From: Hyphomicrobiales bacterium
GTDB lineage: Bacteria > Pseudomonadota > Alphaproteobacteria > Rhizobiales > Rhizobiaceae
Assembly: GCA_900466005.1 (NCBI GenBank)
Contig: UEGQ01000008.1
Location: 248,001 to 312,000, forward strand
DNA length: 64,000 nucleotides
Direction of reading: 5' to 3'
The position numbers and the translations under genes were made by a program. Positions 8,448 through 17,728 of the stretch are shown here, piece after piece (position 1 is the first letter of the stretch; every line of letters starts with the position of its first letter). The notes beneath the pieces were generated by a model, which saw only the letters and a program-made list of their open reading frames with translations, was not told the origin of the DNA and ran no database searches.

Positions 8448-9215
8448 ATGAAGAAGGCGTCCGCCCGGGCCGGCCGGCATCGCGACTTGCGCCGCCTGGC
8501 GACCATTCTTCTCGCCGGCGTGATGCTCGTCGGAACCGTCGGCAGCGCCTCGGCACTTTCGGAATTGAAACAGATCGGCGGGCAGCCGGCGGAAAAACCC
8601 GCCCCGACCGTGGAGGATACGCCCGGTGCGGCGCCGCCTTCGGGCGGAGTCATCGGCATTCCGGACCCCGACCCGCTGATCAGCACGCCGGACGACAAGG
8701 CGGACACGACGAGCGGCGCCGAGGATGCTCCCGAGGACCAGGGACCGCCGCCAGAGGTCATCTACGACATCGAAAAGGCGCCGGAGCCGGTGCGCAAGCT
8801 GCGGCAGCTGATCATCGAGGCCGCAGCATCCGGCGATATCGAGCGGCTGAGGCCCCTCCTCAATCCCGGCCCGAACCAGACGCAGGTCATGCTCGATTCG
8901 GCCGATCCCGACCCGATCACCACGCTCAAGGGCCTTTCTGGCGACAGCGAGGGCATCGAAATCCTGGCGATCCTGCTCGACGTGCTCTCCACCGGCTTCG
9001 TCCACCTCAATCCCGGCACGCCGGAGGAAATGTATGTCTGGCCCTATTTCGCGGAGAAGCCGCTTTCCACGCTGACGGCCCCTGAAAAGGTGGAGCTGTT
9101 CCGGATCGTCACGGCCGGCGACTTCGCCGACATGCAGGAATACGGCAACTACAATTTCTTCCGCGTCGGCATCTCGCCCGACGGCCAGTGGAAGTTCTTC
9201 ACCGCCGGAGACTGA
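8448..9215 (+). CDS. Exported conserved hypothetical protein, 255 aa
   Basis: Begins with a twin-basic N-terminus and a hydrophobic signal segment (LATILLAGVMLVGTVGSASA), so it is exported or lipid-anchored at the periplasmic side. A Pro/Asp-rich linker (about 35-100) precedes a folded C-terminal domain (about 100-255) ending PDGQWKFFTAGD, a pattern I associate with uncharacterised rhizobial proteins. The start has AGAGGGACGG upstream. No enzymatic motif is seen. Confidence 0.78.
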   Translation: MKKASARAGRHRDLRRLATILLAGVMLVGTVGSASALSELKQIGGQPAEKPAPTVEDTPGAAPPSGGVIGIPDPDPLISTPDDKADTTSGAEDAPEDQGPPPEVIYDIEKAPEPVRKLRQLIIEAAASGDIERLRPLLNPGPNQTQVMLDSADPDPITTLKGLSGDSEGIEILAILLDVLSTGFVHLNPGTPEEMYVWPYFAEKPLSTLTAPEKVELFRIVTAGDFADMQEYGNYNFFRVGISPDGQWKFFTAGD

Positions 9216-9285
9216 TACCGGCGCTTGCCGTTTGCCCGCCGAGCCCTTAACTCTCTGACATCGCAACTTCGGAAAATCGCAGACG

Positions 9286-10122
9286 ATGCCAGCAGCGTTT
9301 CTTCCAGATCGCGCCCTGATCCGGGTTTCCGGAGCGGAGGCGGAGCATTTTCTCCAGAACCTCGTCACGACCGACGTGGCGGCGCTGCCTGCCGGCGAAG
9401 CCCGGCCCGGCGCGCTCCTGACCCCGCAGGGAAAGATCCTCTTCGATTTCCTGATTTCGCGCGACGGTGATGGTTTCCTTCTCGAATCCGCGGCCGGCCA
9501 GCAGGCCGATCTCGTCAAGCGACTCACCATGTACAAGCTGCGCGCGGCGGTCACCATCACGGCGGAGCCGGAAGCGGGCGTCACGGTCTCCTGGGGCGAT
9601 GGGCGGGACACGGCCGGCCTTCTCGACAGGCGGTTTGTGATCGCCGGGACGGTGCTCGGGCGCCGGCCGGGCCGGCATGCCGGGGAGGACGACGGCGCCT
9701 ATCTCGATCTCCGGATCGCCGCGGGCATCGCCGAATCGGGCGCCGACTTCGCGCTGCAGGACGCCTTTCCGCACGATGTCCTGATGGACCGCAACGGCGG
9801 CGTCGGCTTCAAGAAGGGCTGCTATGTCGGCCAGGAGGTCGTCTCACGAATGCAGCATCGCGGTACGGCCCGCAGGCGCGTCGTGCTCGTCCGCGGCGAG
9901 ACGGCTCTGCCCGCGTCGGGAACGGAAATCACCGCCGGCGGAAAGCCGGTCGGCACGCTCGGTTCCGTCCGCGGAGCGCGGGGCCTTGCGATCGTCCGCA
10001 TCGACCGGGTCGGCGAGGCGCTTACCACGGGCGTGCCTGTCCTCGCCGGAGAGACCGCCGTCAGCGTCAGCCTTCCGACGTGGTCGGGTCTCGATTTCCC
10101 GACGGTCGCCGAGGAGGCCTGA
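9286..10122 (+). CDS. ygfZ: YgfZ/GcvT-like folate-binding protein
   Basis: A 278-aa paralogue of aminomethyltransferase GcvT. The YgfZ signature KGCYVGQE is present (about residue 178), including the functional Cys. YgfZ proteins bind tetrahydrofolate and support maturation or repair of particular Fe-S enzymes such as MiaB. It lies 4 bp before the HD-domain gene and probably heads the operon that ends with the NadQ-like regulator. Confidence 0.92.
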   Translation: MPAAFLPDRALIRVSGAEAEHFLQNLVTTDVAALPAGEARPGALLTPQGKILFDFLISRDGDGFLLESAAGQQADLVKRLTMYKLRAAVTITAEPEAGVTVSWGDGRDTAGLLDRRFVIAGTVLGRRPGRHAGEDDGAYLDLRIAAGIAESGADFALQDAFPHDVLMDRNGGVGFKKGCYVGQEVVSRMQHRGTARRRVVLVRGETALPASGTEITAGGKPVGTLGSVRGARGLAIVRIDRVGEALTTGVPVLAGETAVSVSLPTWSGLDFPTVAEEA

Positions 10123-10125
10123 CCG

Positions 10126-10755
10126 GTGCCGCCGCTCACGCAGATGAAATCGCGGGCCTGGCAGCGCATGCTTTCCGGCCGGCGGCTCGACCTCCTCGAT
10201 CCCTCGCCGCTCGACGTCGAGATCACCGACATCGCCCACGGGCTGGCCCGCGTCGCCCGCTGGAACGGCCAGACCTCCGGCGATCATGCCTTCTCGGTCG
10301 CCCAGCACAGCCTGCTCGTCGAGGAGATCTTCCGTCGCAACTATCCGAAGGCGAGCGCCGACGATCTGCAGATGGCGCTGCTGCACGACGCGCCCGAATA
10401 TGTGATCGGCGACATGATCTCGCCCTTCAAGGCGGTCGTCGGCGGCGACTACAAGGTGGTCGAGAAGCGGCTCGAGGCGGCCGTGCACCTGCGCTTCGGC
10501 CTGCCGCCGCACCCTTCGCGTAACCTCAAGGACGAGATCAAAAAGGCCGACCGGATCGCCGCCTATTTCGAGGCGACAGAGCTTGCCGGCTTTGCGCCGG
10601 CAGAAGCGCGGAAATTCTTCGGCCAGCCGCGCGGCTTCGACCGCACCACGCTGATGGTTGCGCCGCTCCCTGCCTTCGAAGCCCAGCGACGTTTCGTCGA
10701 GCGCTTCGAGGCGATCGAAGCGGCACGGGCGCAAGCCAGGAAGGCGGCATCGTGA
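10126..10755 (+). CDS. HD-domain hydrolase, YfbR-like 5'-nucleotidase
   Basis: 209 aa with a compact HD domain: HAFSVAQHSLLVEEI supplies the first metal His, LLHDAPEYVIGD the HD pair, and the following DMISPFK block fits YfbR-type deoxyribonucleoside 5'-monophosphatases. A GTG start at 10126 has a strong GAGGAGG 8 nt upstream inside the ygfZ stop region. The stop overlaps the next gene by 4 bp (GTGA), which points to translational coupling. Substrate is inferred from family only. Confidence 0.85.
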   Translation: MPPLTQMKSRAWQRMLSGRRLDLLDPSPLDVEITDIAHGLARVARWNGQTSGDHAFSVAQHSLLVEEIFRRNYPKASADDLQMALLHDAPEYVIGDMISPFKAVVGGDYKVVEKRLEAAVHLRFGLPPHPSRNLKDEIKKADRIAAYFEATELAGFAPAEARKFFGQPRGFDRTTLMVAPLPAFEAQRRFVERFEAIEAARAQARKAAS

Positions 10756-11288
10756 GCGCGATCGTCGTATCCCCCCTCGCCCGCATCGCCGAAATGGCCG
10801 TTCGTCACAAGGCGCGGGAAATGATCAGCCTGCTCGCGGAAGGGCAGGATTTCCATCGGCCCGGCGTGATCGACCCGGCGCGGCACCTGAAGCTCGGCGT
10901 CAACGACATCAGTTTCGCCGGCACCGGCGATCTCGTCGCGCCGCAGGAGGTGCACGTCGCGCAGATCATCGATTTCGCCCGCGGCTGGGACCAGGCAGCT
11001 CCCCTCGTCGTCCACTGCTGGATGGGTGTGTCGCGCTCGCCGGCGGCAGCACTCGTCGCCAGCCTCGCCGTCAGGCCGGACGACGACGAGGTGGATCTCG
11101 CCACGCGCCTCCGGCAGGTCTCGCCCTACGCGACGCCGAATGCCCGCATCGTCGAGATCGGCGACCGGTTGCTCGGGCGCGGCGGCCGGCTCGTCGCGGC
11201 GGTGAAGGCGATCGGCCGCGGTGCGGATGCCGACGGCAACGCGCCGTTCGTGCTGCCGCTCTCGCCCTCCGGAGACCGCCTGCCATGA
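10752..11288 (+). CDS. Protein tyrosine phosphatase-like protein
   Basis: 178 aa containing the phosphatase P-loop HCWMGVSRS, i.e. HCx5RS with the nucleophile Cys89 and Arg95. An Asp for general acid catalysis is not obvious, so substrate and activity are open; dual-specificity phosphatases and related phosphoinositide or nucleotide phosphatases share this loop. It starts at GTG overlapping the previous stop and ends overlapping the next start by 4 bp (ATGA). Confidence 0.82.
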   Translation: MSAIVVSPLARIAEMAVRHKAREMISLLAEGQDFHRPGVIDPARHLKLGVNDISFAGTGDLVAPQEVHVAQIIDFARGWDQAAPLVVHCWMGVSRSPAAALVASLAVRPDDDEVDLATRLRQVSPYATPNARIVEIGDRLLGRGGRLVAAVKAIGRGADADGNAPFVLPLSPSGDRLP

Positions 11289-12268
11289 CGGCGGCAAGCT
11301 CGCCGATCGAGATCAGCCTCGACGCGGCGATCGTCGCCGTTTCCGGCGGCAATCCGCAGATCCTCGTCGTCAGCGATCCGGCGAGTGAACTCGAAAGCCT
11401 GCCCTTCGGCCCGTTCGATCCGGCGCGCTACCGCACCATGGAAATGTCGCTGCGCGTCGCGGTCGAGGCGCGGACCGCGCTCCACATGGGCTATATCGAG
11501 CAGCTCTACACGTTCGGCGACCGCGGCCGGCACAAGATGCCGGGCGATACCGGCCCGCATCTCGTCTCCGTCGGCTATCTGGCGCTGACGCGCATGGATC
11601 CGGAGCGGACGGCGGCCCTTTCCGCCGCCGGCGTGCACTGGCGCGACTGGTACAATTATCTTCCCTGGGAGGACTGGCGTCAGGGGCGCCCGGTCCTCCT
11701 CGATCAGGTCATCCTGCCGGCACTGCGCCAATGGGCGGAGGAGGCGGGCGGCGATGCCGCGGGCGCCGCCCGGCTCTCGCGTCGCTCGCGCCTGAAGCTC
11801 GCCTTCGGGCTTGATGACTTCCCGTTCGACGAGGAACGGGTGCTTGAACGCTACGAACTGCTCTACGAAGCCGGTCTCATCGAGGAGGCCGTCGCCGACG
11901 GTCGCGTCTGGCACACGGGGCTTGCCGCCCGACTGGGCGTGCCGATGCGCTTCGACCACCGCCGCATCATGGCGACGGCGATCGCGAGACTTCGCGGCAA
12001 GCTCAAGTATCGCCCGGTCGTCTTTGAACTGATGCCGCCGGAATTCACTCTTACCGAATTGCAGGCGACGGTGGAGGCGATCTCCGGCCGCCATCTCCAC
12101 AAGCAGAATTTTCGCCGTCTCGTCGAGGGCGCCGAGCTGGTCGAGCCGACCGGCGGCACCATGGCGGCAACCGGCGGTCGTCCGGCCGCGCTTTTCCGCT
12201 TCCGCCACCAGATCCTCGAGGAGCGCCCCGCTCCCGGCCTCAAGGTCGGAGGACGCAGCACCGGTTGA
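11285..12268 (+). CDS. nadQ: NadQ/NrtR-like transcriptional regulator of NAD biosynthesis
   Basis: 327 aa with an N-terminal Nudix-like fold and a C-terminal winged helix. The Nudix part carries the NrtR-like YIEQLYTFGD block but lacks the catalytic REUxEExGU box, so it is probably a ligand sensor and not a hydrolase. The winged helix is clear in FTLTELQATVEAI and KQNFRRLVE. Alphaproteobacterial members of this group are, as I recall, called NadQ and control nadABC. The regulated nad genes lie 1 kb downstream on the opposite strand, and their promoter carries a perfect 21-bp palindrome. The symbol is assigned from context and family resemblance. Confidence 0.78.
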   Translation: MTAASSPIEISLDAAIVAVSGGNPQILVVSDPASELESLPFGPFDPARYRTMEMSLRVAVEARTALHMGYIEQLYTFGDRGRHKMPGDTGPHLVSVGYLALTRMDPERTAALSAAGVHWRDWYNYLPWEDWRQGRPVLLDQVILPALRQWAEEAGGDAAGAARLSRRSRLKLAFGLDDFPFDEERVLERYELLYEAGLIEEAVADGRVWHTGLAARLGVPMRFDHRRIMATAIARLRGKLKYRPVVFELMPPEFTLTELQATVEAISGRHLHKQNFRRLVEGAELVEPTGGTMAATGGRPAALFRFRHQILEERPAPGLKVGGRSTG

Positions 12269-12324
12269 CCTCTTCCGCGCGTGCCCCATGTAGCCGTTGG
12301 GACCAACGGCAAGGGAGCACCAGA

Positions 12325-13212
12325 ATGGAGTCGCAGGCCAACGAAGCCGTATTCGCAACCCAGGCGGCGCTGGCGCAGGTGAGCCGGCTCGCGGTACAAT
12401 ATTCTTTTTCGATCATCGGCGCGCTGCTGCTGCTTTTCGTCGGCTGGTGGCTGTCATCGCTGCTCAGCCGCTGGACGCACAGGGGCCTGTTGCGCGTGCG
12501 CGGCATCGACGAGACGCTGGCGCGCTTCTTTGCCAATGTCGTGCGCTATGGCGCCCTGCTTCTCGTCTTCGTCACCGTGCTCGCGCAGTTCGGCGTACAG
12601 ACGGCCTCGATCATCGCAACGCTCGGCGCCGCAGGCCTCGCAATCGGCCTCGCGCTCCAGGGAACACTGCAGAACATCGCCGCCGGCATCATGCTCCTCG
12701 TTCTGCGACCCTTCCGCGTCGGGGAGTATATCGACACCGGGGCGATCTCGGGCACGATCATCGAGATCGGGCTTTTCGCGACGGAACTGCGCACCCCCGA
12801 CGGGCTCTACAGGCTGGCGCCGAACTCCACGCTGTGGAACGTGCCGATCACCAATTTCAGCCGCGAGGCCACGCGCCGCTTCGAGTTCAAGATCGGCATC
12901 GGCTATGACGACGACATCGATCTCGCCGAGAGCATCATGCGCGACCACGCCGAATCCGATCCGCGCGTCCTGAAGGACCCGCCCGTCGCAACCCATGTCG
13001 ACCAGCTCGCCGACAGCGCGGTCGTCCTCACGCTGTGGTACTGGACGAAATCGTCCGACTTCTGGCCGACTTCGCGCGAGATGATAAAGAAGGTGAAAAA
13101 GTCCTTCGAGCAGAACGGAATTTCCATCCCGTTCCCGCAGGTAACGTATCACGGACCGAAGCCATTGATCGCGCTCGCCGAGCGCCTGACCGAGGTGCCG
13201 GAGGACAGGTGA
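12325..13212 (+). CDS. Small-conductance mechanosensitive channel, MscS family
   Basis: 295 aa with three transmembrane helices (about 20-45, 65-85, 90-115). The pore-lining helix contains the glycine/alanine-rich stretch TLGAAGLAIGLALQGTLQNIAAG, here given only by its span (about residues 96-118). The beta domain with LAPNSTLWNVPITNFS and the alpha/beta C-terminal domain follow. It should release solutes on hypo-osmotic shock. AAGGGAG lies 8 nt before the ATG. It converges with nadC with 28 bp between stops. Confidence 0.93.
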   Translation: MESQANEAVFATQAALAQVSRLAVQYSFSIIGALLLLFVGWWLSSLLSRWTHRGLLRVRGIDETLARFFANVVRYGALLLVFVTVLAQFGVQTASIIATLGAAGLAIGLALQGTLQNIAAGIMLLVLRPFRVGEYIDTGAISGTIIEIGLFATELRTPDGLYRLAPNSTLWNVPITNFSREATRRFEFKIGIGYDDDIDLAESIMRDHAESDPRVLKDPPVATHVDQLADSAVVLTLWYWTKSSDFWPTSREMIKKVKKSFEQNGISIPFPQVTYHGPKPLIALAERLTEVPEDR

Positions 13213-13240
13213 GCCCGCCGGCGTGCCCACCCGCATCGCC

Positions 13241-14149
13241 TCAGGCGATCGTGACGTCCAGGCCGATGTCGAGCGTTGGCGCGGCCATGGTGATCTTGGA
13301 GGTCGAGATATAGTCGACACCCGTTTCTGCGATCGCGCGGATGGTCGAGAGATTGACGTTGCCGGAGGCTTCGAGCATCACGCGGCGGCCCGCTTTCGCA
13401 TAGTTCGCCTCGTCGAGACCGCTATGCTGCCGATTGATCGCCACCGCTTGCCGCAGCGTCTCCGGCCCCATGTTGTCGAGCAGGATGGCGTCCGGTTCCG
13501 CCGTCAGCGCCTCGCGCAGCTGCTCGAGCGTGTCGACCTCCACCTCGACCTTCACCAGATGGCCGGCATAGGCGCGGGCGGCGCGCACCGCCTCGGCCAC
13601 CCCGCCACAGACGGCGATGTGGTTGTCCTTGATGAGGATCGCGTCATCGAGCCCGAAACGATGGTTCGAGCCGCCGCCGAGCCGGACGGCATATTTCTCC
13701 ACCGCCCGCAGCCCCGGCAGCGTCTTGCGGGTACATGTGACCTTGGCCCGCGTATGGGCGATCTCCGCCGCGAAGCGCGCCGTGTAGGAGGCGACGCCCG
13801 AAAGATGCATGAGGAAATTGAGCGCCACGCGCTCGGCCGAGAGCAGCGAACGGGCGGGGCCGCTCACCCGGGCGATCGGCGTCCCGGGACCGACCCGGTC
13901 GCCGTCTGCGGCCATCGCCTCGAAGACGACAGCGGGATCGACGATGCGGAAGGCCGCACGGGCAAGCTCGATGCCGGCGACGACGCCCTCCTCGCGGCTG
14001 TTCATCTCAGCCGTCGCGACGCGCTCCGGCGCGATCGTCGCATAGGTGGTGATGTCGCCGGCCCGGCCGAGATCCTCGACGAGCGCCGCCTTCACCTGGT
14101 CCTCGATCATCAGCGCCGGAAGGACGGGGCGCAAGGTCTCTGCGGTCAT
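13241..14149 (-). CDS. nadC: Nicotinate-nucleotide pyrophosphorylase (carboxylating)
   Basis: Makes nicotinate mononucleotide from quinolinate and PRPP, the third step of de novo NAD synthesis. 302 aa; recognisable blocks are LVEDLGRAGDITT, CTRKTLPGLR, KYAVRLGGGSNHRFGL and LDNMGPETLR, together with LEASGNVN and GVDYIS near the end. ATG 14149 has GAAGGGAAG upstream and leaves 25 bp after nadB; a longer start at 14185 would overlap nadB. Last gene of the nad operon. Confidence 0.96.
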   Translation of the reverse strand: MTAETLRPVLPALMIEDQVKAALVEDLGRAGDITTYATIAPERVATAEMNSREEGVVAGIELARAAFRIVDPAVVFEAMAADGDRVGPGTPIARVSGPARSLLSAERVALNFLMHLSGVASYTARFAAEIAHTRAKVTCTRKTLPGLRAVEKYAVRLGGGSNHRFGLDDAILIKDNHIAVCGGVAEAVRAARAYAGHLVKVEVEVDTLEQLREALTAEPDAILLDNMGPETLRQAVAINRQHSGLDEANYAKAGRRVMLEASGNVNLSTIRAIAETGVDYISTSKITMAAPTLDIGLDVTIA

Positions 14150-14174
14150 GGTCGACACTTCCCTTCGTTCGACT

Positions 14175-15761
14175 TTATCCGACAATCTCGGCGGCCGTCT
14201 TTTCGGCGTCCTTGAGCGTCATGTAGGTGCGGTGGCGCCAGCTCTCGACCGTATCGGGGCAGTCGGAACGGAAATGCCCGCCGCGGCTCTCCTGACGGCG
14301 GTAGGCGGCGGTCGCGATGAGCTTTGCCGCGGCCACCATGTTGGAAAAGCGGATGCGGGTGTTCTCGCGCTCCAGCCGCGCGATGTCGCGGATGAGGGTC
14401 TTCAGCCCCTCGCCGGAACGGATGACGCCGGCCTCCGCCGACATCCGCCGGCGCAGTTCGGCAAGCTGCGGGCTGTCTTCGAGCGTCACGAGCTCGTCGT
14501 TCTCGCCGGCGTTCTTCGGCCATTCGTAAAGCGTCGATTCCGGCAGCATGCCCTTGATGTTCTCGGCGATGCGCGCTGCGAAGACGACCGCCTCCAGCAA
14601 CGAGTTGGATGCGAGCCGGTTGGCGCCGTGCACGCCGGTCGAGGTCACCTCGCCGGCCGCCCAGAGCCCGTCGACGGTCGTCTTGCCGTCGGCATCCACC
14701 AGCACGCCGCCCATGTGGTAGTGCACGGCCGGAACAACCGGGATCGGCTGGGTCACCGGGTCGATGCCCGCTTCCATGCAGGAGGCGTAGACGGTCGGGA
14801 AGAGCTCGCGGAAATGCGCGCCGACCGCCTTGGTGCAGTCGAGGAAGGCGCCGCGACCGGCCTTCACCTCGGCGAAGACGCCACGGGCGACGACGTCGCG
14901 CGGGGCGAGCTCGGCATCGGGATGCAGGTCGGCCATGAAGCGGTGGCCGGCGGAATTGACGAGGATCGCGCCGTCGCCGCGCAGTGCTTCGGTTGCGAGC
15001 GGTGCGGGATCGCGGCCGATGTCGATCCCGGTCGGATGGAACTGGACGAATTCGGGGTCGGCGACCATCGCGCCCGCCTTCGCGGCCATGCCGAGGCCTG
15101 CGCCGCGCGCCTCCGCAGGATTGGTCGTCACCTGGTAGAGATGGCCGACGCCGCCCGAGCACATCACCACCGCCCGCGCCGGGAAGGCGACGCGGGTCGT
15201 CGACTTGCCGGCATCGGGCCTTGCGATGACACCCGAGACGAAGCGGCCTTCGACCACCAGTTCCTCGACGACATAGCCTTCCATGACGCGGATCGACGGC
15301 GTGTTGCGGACGGCGGCGATCAGCGCCTCCATGATTGCCTTGCCGGCCTGGTCACCCTTCACGCGCACGATGCGGCGCTCGGAGTGGGCGGCCTCGCGCG
15401 AGAGCAGGAGCTGGCCTTCGAGGTCGCGATCGAAGGGAACGCCGTAGGAGAGAAGGTCGCGGATGCGGTCCGGCCCTTCCGAGATCATCAGCCGGGCGAT
15501 CTTCTCGTCGACAATACCCGCACCGGCGGCGAGCGTATCGGCAAGGTGCTTCTCGACCGTGTCGCCGGGGCTCATCGCCGCGGCGATGCCCCCTTGCGCC
15601 CAGGCCGAGGAGGCGCCGTGGCCGATCGGCGCGGCGGCAAGCACAGTCACCGGACGCGGCGCGAGTTTCAGCGCGCAGAACAGGCCGGCAAGCCCGCCCC
15701 CGACGATCACGATGTCGTCGATGCCCTGCCAGGATTGAGGCCGCATGTTCTCAGTCGACAT
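14175..15761 (-). CDS. nadB: L-aspartate oxidase
   Basis: 528-aa flavoenzyme that oxidises L-aspartate to iminoaspartate, the first step of de novo NAD synthesis. The FAD dinucleotide-binding motif [13 protein letters not shown] is N-terminal (about 17-29), and [12 protein letters not shown] and the HPTGI block are characteristic of the succinate dehydrogenase/aspartate oxidase flavoprotein family. ATG 15761 has TTGGAG 8 nt upstream and lies inside the 3' end of the inserted upstream gene (11-bp overlap); ATG 15746 is an alternative. Expression therefore now depends on reading through that gene. Confidence 0.95.
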   Translation of the reverse strand: MSTENMRPQSWQGIDDIVIVGGGLAGLFCALKLAPRPVTVLAAAPIGHGASSAWAQGGIAAAMSPGDTVEKHLADTLAAGAGIVDEKIARLMISEGPDRIRDLLSYGVPFDRDLEGQLLLSREAAHSERRIVRVKGDQAGKAIMEALIAAVRNTPSIRVMEGYVVEELVVEGRFVSGVIARPDAGKSTTRVAFPARAVVMCSGGVGHLYQVTTNPAEARGAGLGMAAKAGAMVADPEFVQFHPTGIDIGRDPAPLATEALRGDGAILVNSAGHRFMADLHPDAELAPRDVVARGVFAEVKAGRGAFLDCTKAVGAHFRELFPTVYASCMEAGIDPVTQPIPVVPAVHYHMGGVLVDADGKTTVDGLWAAGEVTSTGVHGANRLASNSLLEAVVFAARIAENIKGMLPESTLYEWPKNAGENDELVTLEDSPQLAELRRRMSAEAGVIRSGEGLKTLIRDIARLERENTRIRFSNMVAAAKLIATAAYRRQESRGGHFRSDCPDTVESWRHRTYMTLKDAEKTAAEIVG

Positions 15762-16380
15762 TAAGTTTCTCCAAGACATCCACGCCGCCAAGAACATCGA
15801 TCAACTTGAAAAACCTTTCGCTGACCTGAAAGTCTGTTTCGCCTCCCCCAAGCGTGGCCCGTTCAATCGTCTTCAAGTAGCCAGTCCGCGATGCGCGATT
15901 GGCGACAGCATGAACCTCTTCGCGCGTTCCAAAAAAAGAAGGGACGCCATCTTCCATAAGCTTGTCAATTCCGAAGCTGCTACCGCCAGACTCCAAGCTC
16001 TTTTTATAGAGCATCACTAGCAAGACGATCTCTTCTTTAGATAGAGAGGACAGAACCGTAATTTGTTCGTCTATAAAGCTCCTTCTTGAGCCATCATATA
16101 CGCTCTCAAAAACGAGAAATCGGGCCATCAACTTGATGTTTCTTAGTGCCGCACCGTTTTCTGCTGCGCGCAGATACCGGTAAATAACGTCCAGCAAATC
16201 ATCCTTAGACGTTACATCGCTTGGGGGGTGTCGCGCTTCCTCGATCGCCACCAGAAGCGCATCTCTTGCTTCCTCCAGCTTCTTCAACCGTCGCTGCTCC
16301 AAGAAGCTTTCAACAGCTCCGCTCCCCCCGAAAGGAACGGACGATATTGCGGCCGACTTCATGATCTCGAGTAAGTCCAT
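15751..16380 (-). CDS. Unknown 209-aa protein inserted between nadA and nadB
   Basis: A helical, mostly soluble protein: N-terminal [20 protein letters not shown], then charged helices ([16 protein letters not shown]), a middle block with [12 protein letters not shown] and [15 protein letters not shown], and a C-terminal [16 protein letters not shown] segment. The base composition is clearly poorer in G+C than the flanking nad genes and uses codons such as ATA, AGA and TTA that they avoid, which suggests recent transfer. It starts directly behind a GC-rich Shine-Dalgarno (GGGGAGGGCTGA) 25 bp after nadA, perhaps the native site once used by nadB. I do not recognise a family; such cargo genes are often phage-related or defence-related, but nothing in the sequence proves it. 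Confidence 0.8.
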   Translation of the reverse strand: MDLLEIMKSAAISSVPFGGSGAVESFLEQRRLKKLEEARDALLVAIEEARHPPSDVTSKDDLLDVIYRYLRAAENGAALRNIKLMARFLVFESVYDGSRRSFIDEQITVLSSLSKEEIVLLVMLYKKSLESGGSSFGIDKLMEDGVPSFFGTREEVHAVANRASRTGYLKTIERATLGGGETDFQVSERFFKLIDVLGGVDVLEKLNVD

Positions 16381-16405
16381 TCAGCCCTCCCCGGCGACAG
16401 GTATT

Positions 16406-17479
16406 TCAGTTCTTCAGGTTGATCATCCGCTCGACGGCGAGCCGGGCGCGGTCGGCGATTGCCGGATCGACGGTGACTTCCTCGGTCATGAAGAGCAGGC
16501 TGTCGAGGATCTTCGGCAGCGTGATCCGCTTCATGTGCGGACAGAGGTTGCACGGCTTGACGAAGTCGACGCCCTTCACCTCCGCCTGGATGTTGGAGGC
16601 CATCGAGCACTCGGTGACCAGCAGCACGCGGCCGGGGCGCTTCGTCTTGACGTAGTCGATCATGCCCGAGGTCGAGCCGGCATAGTCGGAGACCGCAAGC
16701 ACGCTCGGATGGCACTCCGGATGGGCGACGATCTCGATCGACGGATCGGCGGCCTTGTATTCGAGAAGCTCCTCGGCGGTGAAGCGCTCGTGCACCTCGC
16801 AGTGGCCCTGCCAGGTGAGGATCTTCTTTTTCGTCTTCTTGGCGACGTTCATCGCCAGGTATTCGTCCGGGATGCAGAGCACAGTGTCCGATTCGAGGCT
16901 GTCGACCACGGCGACCGCGTTCGACGAGGTGCAGCAGATATCGGTTTCCGCCTTCACGTCGGCCGAGGTGTTGACGTAGGTCACGACCGGCACGCCGGGA
17001 TAGCGTGCCTTGAGCGCACGCACGTCGTCACCGGTGATCGATTCCGACAGCGAGCACCCTGCCCGTCCGTCCGGGATCAGCACGGTTTTCTCGGGATTGA
17101 GCAGCTTCGACGTCTCGGCCATGAAGTGCACGCCGCACTGGATGATGATCTCGGCGTCGACGCGGGTCGCGTCCCGCGCAAGCTGCAGCGAATCGCCCTT
17201 GATGTCGGCAACGCAGTGGAAGATTTCCGGCGTCTGGTAATTGTGGGCGAGAATGACGGCGCCGCGCTCCTTCTTCAGCCGGTTGATCGCGTGCACATAG
17301 GGCGCGAAGACCGGCCATTCGATCGCCGGGATGAAGCTCTTCACGCGCTCGTAGAGATGCTCGGTTTCCTTGGCGACGGCCGGCGTGAAGGAGAGGTCCG
17401 GGCGCTCCAGAACTCCATATCGCTCGGCGGCACTGCGTGCCGGGACGACGCCGGCTCCCGCGCTTTGCACCTGTTGCAT
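16406..17479 (-). CDS. nadA: Quinolinate synthase A
   Basis: A 4Fe-4S enzyme of 357 aa condensing iminoaspartate with dihydroxyacetone phosphate to quinolinate. Conserved features include [13 protein letters not shown], the cluster cysteines in [11 protein letters not shown], the [10 protein letters not shown] region and [11 protein letters not shown] near the C-terminus. ATG 17479 has AGGGAGATCAGG directly upstream; the alternative ATG at 17509 abuts the palindromic operator and is less likely. First gene of the nad operon. Confidence 0.95.
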   Translation of the reverse strand: MQQVQSAGAGVVPARSAAERYGVLERPDLSFTPAVAKETEHLYERVKSFIPAIEWPVFAPYVHAINRLKKERGAVILAHNYQTPEIFHCVADIKGDSLQLARDATRVDAEIIIQCGVHFMAETSKLLNPEKTVLIPDGRAGCSLSESITGDDVRALKARYPGVPVVTYVNTSADVKAETDICCTSSNAVAVVDSLESDTVLCIPDEYLAMNVAKKTKKKILTWQGHCEVHERFTAEELLEYKAADPSIEIVAHPECHPSVLAVSDYAGSTSGMIDYVKTKRPGRVLLVTECSMASNIQAEVKGVDFVKPCNLCPHMKRITLPKILDSLLFMTEEVTVDPAIADRARLAVERMINLKN

Positions 17480-17509
17480 CCTGATCTCCCTGCCGTCGCC
17501 GGCGTCCAT

Positions 17510-17530
17510 TTATGCTCAATTTGAGCATAA
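17510..17530. promoter_or_regulatory. 21-bp perfect palindrome upstream of nadA, candidate NadQ box
   Basis: TTATGCTCAA, a central T, then TTGAGCATAA, a perfect 10-1-10 inverted repeat centred 41 bp before the chosen nadA start. Its position at the nad operon promoter and the presence of a NadQ-like regulator gene 5 kb away make an operator for repression by that regulator the natural reading. The palindrome is seen directly; the match to the regulator is inferred. Confidence 0.75.
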
Positions 17531-17728
17531 GCAAGGTCAAAGAAAACCGGCGCGTGCCGGTACGCTCGATTTAGAAACTTTTGTGACAAGTTGCAAGGGG
17601 CGGCGTCGCTTCGGCGACATGCGACATATCGGCATGGGGAAGGTCCGCGCCGGCATTGCGCTCCTGCCAGGAGGCAGTTAGGTGGTGAAGGAACGCCCCC
17701 ACGCCCATCCTGCTGCAGGAACCCGCCG

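Noticed and set aside
14046-15764. 572-codon frame antisense to nadB
   Set aside because: Same shadow effect; nadB carries clear FAD and active-site motifs, the antisense product none.
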